Below, piece after piece: positions 42,154 to 49,180 of a stretch of DNA of 64,000 bases (within the stretch, counting starts at the first letter, position 1; every line of letters starts with the position of its first letter). Below the pieces are notes generated by a model. That model made no database searches and was not told the DNA's origin. It worked only from the letters and a program-made list of their open reading frames with translations. This DNA is from UBA12481 sp012523435 (GTDB lineage: Bacteria; Bacteroidota; Bacteroidia; Bacteroidales; UBA12481), in the NCBI GenBank assembly GCA_028686135.1, contig JAQUCP010000001.1, positions 1-64,000 on the forward strand, in the 5' to 3' direction. A program made the position numbers and the translations under genes.

Positions 42154-44609
42154 TTGATTTTCAGCATCTTAACAACCTCTTTTCGATCACCGGAAATTAG
42201 ACGCAACAGGTAAACACCCGGGCGCACCTGGTGTCCGAAGTTGTTGGTTCCATTCCACTCAATCTTGTACTGCATTGAATTCATCTGCTCATTAATGAGG
42301 GTTTTGACTATCCTACCGGCCAGATCATAGACTTCCAACAACACCTGATCGTTTTCAGGGACCATAAAGGTAATCTCCGTTGAGTGGATAAAGGGATTCG
42401 GATGGTTTTGCCCCAGCAGATTGGCTTGATCCGGATTGACAGTGGAGATAAAGAGTGATCCGGTAGCGGTCAGGTTGAACTGATCTCTGATCAGCACCCT
42501 GACTTCATAAAGAGTGTTAGGCTGATTAGGCCGGCAGAAGAGCCATCCGGTAGGATCGAGCCGCAGGTCATCGGGTAACCGCGCCGGGTTGAAGAGAATG
42601 TGGTTTTGGCCATTCTGCAGATCCGAAGGGAGGAAGGAATTGAATAGTCGGTTATCGCCATTTGAGACACCAAGAGTCAAGCCGGGATCATGCCTAAGAA
42701 ATTCGGTATCAGAATATTCAAAAACAATCCTTCCATCCGGGTAGAGCTTACAGCAAAAGCTGATCTCGACAGGACCCTCGTTGGTGGGGGCCATCCCGTC
42801 CCAGCTGACAATGGCAACCGTATCGCTGGTAAAATAACGGACACCGTTGCCTGTGTTAAAATAATCGATGGGCATTCCGAAGGGAACGATCCGCTTTCGC
42901 GACCTAAAGCGAAGCGATGGATCGATGGCATAAGGGTAATCCTTTTCTATCGGCTCAAACAGGAGCTGGCCATCAGCGCCAATAATCAGTTGGCGATATT
43001 TCTTGCCGAAGTAGGGAAAGTCGAACGGAAGATCATAAGGATCATCGAGGCTTCCGAACCTATAGGTATAGATCAGGGTACCATCGTCGGATGGTCCGCG
43101 GGTGTTGCTCATCACGAGGTCATAGTTGTACAGCAGTTCCCAGCGGGAAGGAGCCGCTGCGCCGGTTGCTGAAAACTGAGTAGATACATACTGGCCTGTT
43201 TGAGCGAAGATCATCGGCTGGGGATCCACCTCTATCTTATTGAAATCCACGCCCCTAGTCAGTGCAGCATAGGTTCTGGTATTATTCTCAATCCGGATAT
43301 TAAGCCCATCGAGAAGAACCGAATCTTTAGCTCCGAAGTGGTTATAAACGCCAAAACTATGGATGGAACCTTCTTCGCTATCGGCCAGATCTCTCTCTTC
43401 CACCACCAGGAAAAACCTGACGGGTTTGCCGCGTTCAATGAAGGCAGTCAGTGGGGTAATGTCAAGGCCCAACTCAAATGGTTGCGCAGGAGAATCCGGG
43501 TCGGTCAGCGGCAGACAACCCCCCTGGTAATTAAAATGAGGGAATTCCAACAGGTGATCTGGCCTGGTGGCATCGGGATTTTCTGATACACCGGCCATTA
43601 TTTTGATTTTGTCGCGGCAGGAGTGTTTGAGTGACGCCCTGAGGGTGAGGATTGGCTGGTAGCTTTTAGCAACCTCAACCACATGAACCGATCGGTTCCA
43701 GAATCCACCCTGATATCCAAATCGGGCGAGAAGATGATAAGGCACATAGGCCATTCCGTTGCGGCCGAAATCGTTACCCCAGCTGTTATAGACGATTAAG
43801 GCACCTTTCTCCCAGTCGTTCAGATCAATAACGCGATCATTATTGATGTCCACATCATTCGTGTATCGGCCATCCCAGTTCAGATCGACCTTGATGGAGT
43901 CGTTGTATCCCACGATGGTCATTCCGTGCCCGACTCCACTGCCGAAGGTGGTGATGATAGGTGCTCCCGCATCGGCTGAGCTTTCAGGGAGCGTGCCAAG
44001 AATCATACCTCCGGAGGCGATCTGGAAATTGGCTAATCCACCAAATGCCGATCCATCAAAATGGTCATACAGATATCGTTTCAGGAGGTTGACGCCCTCG
44101 GGGGTACCTACCTGGATGGAATAGTTTTGGATCACACGATTTTGCATAGCCCGATCATACTTCTCATATCCCGACATCCAGTACTGAATGTTGTTTTGAA
44201 CCGGATAATCAATCAGATTGGGGTTTCCTGCAGCTTTAACAATCTCCCAGCTATCGAAATAGCTCACCCCGTTATTGGATTGGGCTCCGTTCAGAAAATT
44301 CCAGGTAAACAAAGGAGAATACCGGTTTTCGATTTGTTTGGCCGTCGTATTTCGTTGACGGTTAAGCTCATAAGTCAGTAAGTACCAGATTGATCCAGCT
44401 TGATTACAGCTATATCCGTGTTGATTAATGACTGATGGGAAGTAGGTTGACTTTGAGAGATCCACTTTTGCCGGCAGTGCTGATCCGGATTTCAGCTTTA
44501 CCTGTTCCGGAACCGGGTAGGGCGGAAAATCGGGCCCCTCGGATATCGCCTGGGCGACGAGTGCCAAAGGCCATATCAATAATAACGCTATGAATCGTAC
44601 CACCTTCAT
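42147..44609 (-). CDS. T9SS-exported C1-like cysteine peptidase
   Basis: The 820-residue secreted protein has a signal peptide (residues 1-20). A papain-like domain (about 45-320) has the probable nucleophile Cys68 in Q-H-G-Y-S-C-N-Q-A-G-S, His228 in G-V-G-H-G-M-T-I-V-G-Y, and Asn275 in V-Y-N-S-W-G. Between His and Asn is an Asp/Asn-rich insert (242-266) that reads like paired calcium loops. Beta-rich domains follow (about 330-730). The end is a type A T9SS sorting domain with the F-L-G-Q-N-x-P-N-P-F-type start (L-L-G-Q-N-H-P-N-P-F) and P-G-V-Y-L-L-R-L. It would act outside the cell or on its surface. Confidence 0.88.
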   Translation of the reverse strand: MKVVRFIALLLIWPLALVAQAISEGPDFPPYPVPEQVKLKSGSALPAKVDLSKSTYFPSVINQHGYSCNQAGSIWYLLTYELNRQRNTTAKQIENRYSPLFTWNFLNGAQSNNGVSYFDSWEIVKAAGNPNLIDYPVQNNIQYWMSGYEKYDRAMQNRVIQNYSIQVGTPEGVNLLKRYLYDHFDGSAFGGLANFQIASGGMILGTLPESSADAGAPIITTFGSGVGHGMTIVGYNDSIKVDLNWDGRYTNDVDINNDRVIDLNDWEKGALIVYNSWGNDFGRNGMAYVPYHLLARFGYQGGFWNRSVHVVEVAKSYQPILTLRASLKHSCRDKIKIMAGVSENPDATRPDHLLEFPHFNYQGGCLPLTDPDSPAQPFELGLDITPLTAFIERGKPVRFFLVVEERDLADSEEGSIHSFGVYNHFGAKDSVLLDGLNIRIENNTRTYAALTRGVDFNKIEVDPQPMIFAQTGQYVSTQFSATGAAAPSRWELLYNYDLVMSNTRGPSDDGTLIYTYRFGSLDDPYDLPFDFPYFGKKYRQLIIGADGQLLFEPIEKDYPYAIDPSLRFRSRKRIVPFGMPIDYFNTGNGVRYFTSDTVAIVSWDGMAPTNEGPVEISFCCKLYPDGRIVFEYSDTEFLRHDPGLTLGVSNGDNRLFNSFLPSDLQNGQNHILFNPARLPDDLRLDPTGWLFCRPNQPNTLYEVRVLIRDQFNLTATGSLFISTVNPDQANLLGQNHPNPFIHSTEITFMVPENDQVLLEVYDLAGRIVKTLINEQMNSMQYKIEWNGTNNFGHQVRPGVYLLRLISGDRKEVVKMLKINQ

Positions 44610-44740
44610 TGTCCATCCAAATTGGCGGAAAAATAGTTAAAAAAGTGGACCAATAGGAAGGTTGTGAACATCATCGGATACCACAGAATAGGGCTTACAG
44701 CAAGGCGATGTGAGATACTGATGCTGTCTGGCTCAATAAA

Positions 44741-44779
44741 AAAAACCGATGGCCCTGTAAATCAGCACTATCGGTTTTT
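44741..44779 (-). terminator. Probable terminator after tRNA-Phe
   Basis: AAAAACCGAT (44741-44750) pairs with ATCGGTTTTT (44770-44779) around a 19-base loop. On the minus strand it is followed by a T-run and lies 8 bases after the tRNA 3' end. Confidence 0.7.
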
Positions 44780-44786
44780 ACTTTTG

Positions 44787-44859
<73 letters not shown>

Positions 44860-44874
44860 TGCTAAAATGGATTA

Positions 44875-44902
44875 CAAAAGTAACCAAAAAATGATTACAC
44901 AA
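44875..44902 (-). promoter_or_regulatory. Predicted promoter of tRNA-Phe
   Basis: The minus strand has TTTTG with TTG at 44902-44900, and TACTTTTG at 44882-44875, spaced 17 bases apart. The tRNA begins 16 bases downstream. It is divergent from the M16 gene promoter. Confidence 0.55.
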
Positions 44903-44921
44903 AATAGCCAGAATGAAAATA

Positions 44922-44953
44922 TTGAATTGCCACTGGGGCATTTTGTATCTTTG
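44922..44953 (+). promoter_or_regulatory. Predicted promoter of the M16 peptidase gene
   Basis: TTG (44922-44924) and TATCTTTG (44946-44953) are 21 bases apart. The ATG at 44974 lies 21 bases downstream. Confidence 0.6.
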
Positions 44954-44973
44954 CGGCCGGTTAAATCCCGCCA

Positions 44974-46194
44974 ATGGAGTATTTTACACATAATTTAAGT
45001 AATGGGATGCGCCTCGTGCATCTGCCGTCCGACACAACCGTGTCTTATTTTGGCCTGCTGGTAAACACCGGCTCACGTGATGAATCAGACGAAGAGCACG
45101 GAATCGCCCATTTCATTGAACACGTGATCTTTAAAGGCACCAAGCACCGTAAAGCCTACCATATCCTCAGCCGACTGGATGATGTGGGTGGAGAAATCAA
45201 TGCTTACACCACCAAAGAAGAAACCGCCTTCTATGCCGGATTCCTAAACCACCATTACGACCGGGCTATGGAGCTGATTTCGGATATTGTTTTTAACTCG
45301 GTTTTCCCGTTTAACGAGCTGGAACGAGAGCGTGAAGTCATCGCCGACGAGATCAACTCCTACAACGATAACCCTTCTGATCTGATTTTCGATGATTATG
45401 AGGAGCTGATCTTTGCCGGACACCCTATTAGCCGGAATATCCTCGGAACACCATCAACCATCGACACATTCGACCAGGCAGCAATCCGCAGATTTATGGC
45501 GCGAACCTACAACACCGAGGAGATGGTGCTCTGCTCGGTGGGAAAAATCCCCCTGGCTCAACTAATCAAACTGGCTGATAAATATTTCTCTTGGGTGGAA
45601 ACCAATAACCGGCGATTTATCCGGAAACCGTTTCAGAACTATAACGCCACCACCCGTGTCATCGACAAAGGGACTCATCAAGCCCATTGCATCATCGGAA
45701 ACCTGGCATACAACGCCCTGGATCATAAGCGGATGAATCTAGTACTCCTCAATAATCTACTCGGCGGCCAGGGTCTGAACTCCCGCCTCAACCTGTCGCT
45801 CCGCGAAAAACACGGATATGCCTACAATGTGGAATCATCCTTCACTCCCTATGTCGATACCGGAGTGTTGACCATCTATTTTGGAACCGATCATGAAAAG
45901 CTAGCTAAAAGCATAAAACTGGTTAACAAGGAGTTAGATCTACTCAGAACTCGTAAACTGGGCATACTCCAGCTCCGGCGAGCCAAGAACCAAATCATGG
46001 GACAGATTGCCATGTCGGCCGACAACAAAGAGAATCTGCTCTTCACCCTGGGCAAATCGATCCTGCTTTTCAACAAGTTCGACTCCATGGAAACGGTCAA
46101 CCGGCGTATCGAGGCTATCACCGCCGAAGAACTACTGGAAACATCCAATGAGGTGTTCGATCCCTCTATGCTATCTACCCTGATTTTTCAATGA
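44974..46194 (+). CDS. M16-family zinc metallopeptidase
   Basis: The 406-residue pitrilysin-type peptidase has the inverted zinc motif H-F-I-E-H (in H-F-I-E-H-V-I-F-K-G-T) and the downstream Glu in the E-I-N-A-Y-T-T-K-E region. The second-half motif N-S-R-L-N-L-S-L-R-E-K-H-G-Y-A-Y is also present. It matches the single-chain processing-peptidase-like (PqqL/YmxG) size class and has no signal peptide. It overlaps the O-methyltransferase start by four bases (ATGA), so the two are translated together. Confidence 0.94.
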   Translation: MEYFTHNLSNGMRLVHLPSDTTVSYFGLLVNTGSRDESDEEHGIAHFIEHVIFKGTKHRKAYHILSRLDDVGGEINAYTTKEETAFYAGFLNHHYDRAMELISDIVFNSVFPFNELEREREVIADEINSYNDNPSDLIFDDYEELIFAGHPISRNILGTPSTIDTFDQAAIRRFMARTYNTEEMVLCSVGKIPLAQLIKLADKYFSWVETNNRRFIRKPFQNYNATTRVIDKGTHQAHCIIGNLAYNALDHKRMNLVLLNNLLGGQGLNSRLNLSLREKHGYAYNVESSFTPYVDTGVLTIYFGTDHEKLAKSIKLVNKELDLLRTRKLGILQLRRAKNQIMGQIAMSADNKENLLFTLGKSILLFNKFDSMETVNRRIEAITAEELLETSNEVFDPSMLSTLIFQ

Positions 46195-46856
46195 ACAACC
46201 ATTTTAAACTGCTGACCGGCAATTTACCGGAATTGAGAGAATACCTCACCGCCCACACTACCCCTGAAGATCCTCTCCTGGCGGAACTGTTCCGTGAGAC
46301 CTATGTAAAAATGCACCATCCCAGGCGGACAACCGATCACCTGGCCGGCCGCTTTCTTCACCTCTGCTGCCAGATGATCAGGCCACAACAGGTGCTTGAA
46401 ATCGGCACATTTACCGGTTACGGGGCTCTCTCAATCGCCACCGCCCTCCCGCAGGATGCCACCCTGCATACGATCGAAAAAAACGATGAACTGGAAAAAC
46501 AACTCACCCACTGGTTCAACAGATCCCCCGACGGCCATCAGATCAAGCTTTATATCGGTGATGCCCTGGAGATCATCCCGGCTATGGATCTAACCTTCGA
46601 CTTTGTATTCATCGATGGAGAAAAAGACCAGTACCCCGACTACTACCGGGCGGCCATTGACAAGGTGAACCCAGGCGGTTATATCGTGGCTGACAATACG
46701 TTATGGAGCGGTAAGGTAATTTCTGAAAATATTCCGTCGGGCGACCGGTTCACCAGGGGAGTCAGGGAGTTTAATGATCTGGTGCAATCCGACCCCCGGG
46801 TTGAAAATCTGTTACTTCCACTCTTCGATGGGATAATGATGATCCGGAAACGGTAA
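46191..46856 (+). CDS. Class I SAM-dependent O-methyltransferase
   Basis: The 221-residue enzyme is of the caffeoyl-CoA/catechol O-methyltransferase (Methyltransf_3) group. The SAM motif is L-E-I-G-T-F-T-G-Y-G-A-L-S. The metal/substrate motif D-F-V-F-I-D-G-E-K-D-Q-Y and V-A-D-N-T-L-W-S-G-K-V fit the family. The substrate is unknown. It is coupled to the upstream M16 gene by an ATGA overlap and is convergent with the GNAT gene two bases away. Confidence 0.93.
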   Translation: MNNHFKLLTGNLPELREYLTAHTTPEDPLLAELFRETYVKMHHPRRTTDHLAGRFLHLCCQMIRPQQVLEIGTFTGYGALSIATALPQDATLHTIEKNDELEKQLTHWFNRSPDGHQIKLYIGDALEIIPAMDLTFDFVFIDGEKDQYPDYYRAAIDKVNPGGYIVADNTLWSGKVISENIPSGDRFTRGVREFNDLVQSDPRVENLLLPLFDGIMMIRKR

Positions 46857-46858
46857 AA

Positions 46859-47308
46859 TCAAAACATCAGCTCATAAAAACGGTAGTGCTCCCCGTCCAT
46901 CCCAAGAGCTTCATACACCGCCCTAGCGCTCATGTTTCGATTATCCACATAAAGCCGGATTCCGCCAACTGTGCCCGCCTCTCTGGCCAAGCGCGAGAGC
47001 CAATCGAACATCTGCCGGAAAATTCCCTGTTGTCGATACTCAGGTAACACATAGAGCGACTGGATCCACCAAACCGTTTTTGCGCGCCAATCAGACCACT
47101 CATACGTGATCATCAGACTAGATATCAGATTATTACCATCTCGGGCTACCAGATAAAACCCTTTACCAGGATCATTAAAAACTGCGTCAACTCCCCGCTG
47201 TACTGTTGGCTGATCAAGCCGTAACCCTTCTGTCTCCAGTGCCATGGCCATCTGAAAAGCAACAATATCATTGGTATCGCCAATAGTAGCTTGTTCAATT
47301 TTTATCAT
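46859..47308 (-). CDS. GNAT-family N-acetyltransferase
   Basis: The 149-residue GNAT protein has the acetyl-CoA-binding motif A in L-Y-V-L-P-E-Y-R-Q-Q-G-I-F-R-Q-M (Q/R-x-x-G-x form) and a typical C-terminal N-x-x-A-R-A-V-Y-E-A-L-G-M. The substrate is unknown. Its start overlaps the CPBP gene end by 14 bases, placing it last in the cyclophilin-CPBP-GNAT run. Confidence 0.92.
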   Translation of the reverse strand: MIKIEQATIGDTNDIVAFQMAMALETEGLRLDQPTVQRGVDAVFNDPGKGFYLVARDGNNLISSLMITYEWSDWRAKTVWWIQSLYVLPEYRQQGIFRQMFDWLSRLAREAGTVGGIRLYVDNRNMSARAVYEALGMDGEHYRFYELMF

Positions 47309-48197
47309 GATTTTTCCTCCATAATGGATTCACCCAGGAAGCGTCCCGGATGATCTTTCTGACTAGAACGACTCCGAACAGCAGGAACACGGCTAATGTC
47401 AGGATTGAAGCCTCCGGACCAAAATCACCACCGGTTAGCCATTCCGGCCCCTGCAAACTCCCTTTAAGCAATCCAACCGCCTCTGTACCGCTGACCGGCG
47501 CTCCGTAGATTCCACCCAGGGTAAGGTTCCAGCCGATATGAAGCCCTATCGGCACCCAGAGTTTTCGGGTGATCACATAGAGCAGTGCCAGGATGACTCC
47601 AGCTGTGAGAGCAATCGACAGGGAGCTGAAAATGGTGGCATTGGGGTTCCAGATGTGCATAAAACCAAACACCAGGGCCGAGAGAAGTACAGAGAGCCAG
47701 GTCCCCAAAAACTCTTCAACGATCCGGAAAAGAATCCCTCTGGTAAAGATCTCCTCCACAATCCCCGCTTGAATCGACATGATCAGGGCTGGCAGAACCA
47801 GATATGGAGCGTTCCATCCCGATATATAATAGCCTTTACCAACCGCTATCATCCCAATAATCAGGGTAATAAACGCAAATCCCATCAGCAGACCGGCTCC
47901 GGTTTGAACCACAAGGCGTTGGCGACTTAACTCGGTCGGTGTGCGGCCCTCAACCAGTCCGCAGTATATCCAGTATCCAACAATGGCCATCAGCGAGAGG
48001 ACGATCATCTGGATAAAATCATCCAGAATTGGATATCCACCTTTTAGCATGAGACCCCGGATTACGCTGGTGATAAACACGCCGGAGCCCAAGAAGGTGA
48101 TAAAAAAGATGACGGCCAGCACCAGGCGGATAAGCGGGAATCTCAGAATCCGCATACCCCTAGGGGGGAGTTTAAAAGCATAATCTGATATAGGCAT
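47295..48197 (-). CDS. CPBP-family intramembrane glutamic endopeptidase
   Basis: The 300-residue membrane protein has about eight hydrophobic segments. The Abi/CPBP motifs are complete: E-E-I-F-T-R-G (motif 1), F-G-F-M-H-I-W-N-P-N (motif 2) and H-I-G-W-N (motif 3). The family includes Rce1-like proteases and bacteriocin immunity proteins; which role applies is not visible. The ATG shares its A with the cyclophilin stop (TAATG) and the 3' end overlaps the GNAT gene, so all three are one operon. Confidence 0.93.
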   Translation of the reverse strand: MPISDYAFKLPPRGMRILRFPLIRLVLAVIFFITFLGSGVFITSVIRGLMLKGGYPILDDFIQMIVLSLMAIVGYWIYCGLVEGRTPTELSRQRLVVQTGAGLLMGFAFITLIIGMIAVGKGYYISGWNAPYLVLPALIMSIQAGIVEEIFTRGILFRIVEEFLGTWLSVLLSALVFGFMHIWNPNATIFSSLSIALTAGVILALLYVITRKLWVPIGLHIGWNLTLGGIYGAPVSGTEAVGLLKGSLQGPEWLTGGDFGPEASILTLAVFLLFGVVLVRKIIRDASWVNPLWRKNHDKN

Positions 48198-48778
48198 TAC
48201 TTAATCCTCACCTTATGAATTCTGATATTCGGGCTCAGCTCTTCACCAGCAGCCTGACTACTATAGATCGCTCGAACCACCTTGATGCCATCGACCACCT
48301 GCCCAAAAGCAGCAAACCCTTGCCCGTCAGGGTTACGCAATCCCCGCATATCCAGCTCAGGCTGATCGCCAACACAGATAAAAAATTCGGTTGATGCCGT
48401 TCCGACAGCATCCCTGGCCATAGAGATCACCCCATCAAGATGCCTGATCCCCGTCTGATCAGTGTTTTCATGCGCGATGGGATCAGTCGTTGGCTTGGAC
48501 TCCATCCGATCGACACCTCCCTGTATTACATTGATATTTACGGGATTACTGGAACTAAAATCTCTCACAATCCGATAAAAACAGGCACCATCAAAGACTC
48601 CTCTCTTGATTAAGTCGCGAAAGTTTCCGGCAGTCACCGGAGCCCGGTCGATGAATAATTCTACGGAGAAATTCCCTTTGGCGGTCTGAAACTCCGCCAC
48701 CGGATTCTTCTTTTCGCAAGAGGATAATCCGGATAGCAGGGCGATTGCAATTATCATGATGGGCAACATTCTGTTCAT
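48197..48778 (-). CDS. Cyclophilin-type peptidyl-prolyl isomerase (lipoprotein)
   Basis: The 193-residue PPIase has lipobox L-S-S-C (from ATG 48778), so it is an envelope-anchored foldase. Cyclophilin features are V-T-A-G-N-F, F-Y-R-I-V (the usual F-H-R-V is changed), V-I-Q-G-G, and a M-A-R-D ... S-T-E-F-F-I-C stretch matching the M-A-R ... S-Q-F-F-I core. The frame is open to 48910, but that extension runs into the tRNA-Leu gene and lacks a signal sequence, so ATG 48778 is chosen. Confidence 0.92.
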   Translation of the reverse strand: MNRMLPIMIIAIALLSGLSSCEKKNPVAEFQTAKGNFSVELFIDRAPVTAGNFRDLIKRGVFDGACFYRIVRDFSSSNPVNINVIQGGVDRMESKPTTDPIAHENTDQTGIRHLDGVISMARDAVGTASTEFFICVGDQPELDMRGLRNPDGQGFAAFGQVVDGIKVVRAIYSSQAAGEELSPNIRIHKVRIK

Positions 48779-48867
48779 AAGCTTGAGGTTAATCAACTCA
48801 AAAATAATAATTGCCCGATAGCTTTTACCTCTTTTAGCGGCTTTGATCAGCCTGTGGCTTCTTCTTG

Positions 48868-48953
48868 TGCCCGGGACCGGGATCGAACCGGTACGGCCGT
48901 AAATGGCCACTGGATTTTAAGTCCAGCGCGTCTACCAATTCCGCCACCTGGGC
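48868..48953 (-). tRNA. tRNA-Leu (UAA)
   Basis: The 86-base class II tRNA has anticodon TAA in ACTTAAAAT, a long variable arm (TGGCCATTTACGGCCG), and T-loop GGTTCGATCCC. The acceptor GCCCAGG against CCCGGGC has one A-C mismatch. CCA is not encoded. Confidence 0.94.
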
Positions 48954-48979
48954 TAGGTGGGTGTGAGTGTGAGTGTGAA
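48954..48979. repeat. Short GTGTGA tandem repeat
   Basis: About three copies of a GTGTGA unit lie between tRNA-Leu and the palindrome at 48983. It is similar in style to the G/T-rich repeat near 29.3 kb. Confidence 0.6.
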
Positions 48980-48982
48980 AAA

Positions 48983-49015
48983 AAACCTGTCAGGTTGAGA
49001 AAACCTGACAGGTTT
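48983..49015. repeat. Perfect 14-bp palindromic hairpin between tRNA-Gly and tRNA-Leu
   Basis: AAACCTGTCAGGTT (48983-48996) and AACCTGACAGGTTT (49002-49015) are exact reverse complements around a GAGAA loop. Each arm is itself a near-perfect palindrome (AACCTG-W-CAGGTT), so the element can fold in two ways. On the minus strand an 8-base T-run follows, so it could also end the tRNA-Gly transcript. Confidence 0.85.
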
Positions 49016-49024
49016 AAACACCAG

Positions 49025-49097
<73 letters not shown>

Positions 49098-49108
49098 AAT
49101 TGGGTTGG

Positions 49109-49116
49109 CAAATTTA
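49109..49116 (-). promoter_or_regulatory. Predicted -7 box of tRNA-Gly
   Basis: The minus strand reads TAAATTTG, a TAnnTTTG match, 12 bases before the tRNA 5' end. Confidence 0.5.
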
Positions 49117-49180
49117 AACCTTTTTTCCTTTTTCAGATAGCTCTGAGCCATTTTTTTTACCTCAATCGGGTGATCATTGC

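Noticed and set aside
46191..46856. Pcm-type or TrmR-type assignment for the O-methyltransferase
   Set aside because: The motif D-F-V-F-I-D-G-E-K matches the Methyltransf_3 group, but the substrate (catechol, tRNA or other) cannot be decided, so only the general class is given.
48779..48910. N-terminal extension of the cyclophilin frame by 44 residues
   Set aside because: It runs into the tRNA-Leu gene and puts the signal peptide and lipobox in the middle of the protein.
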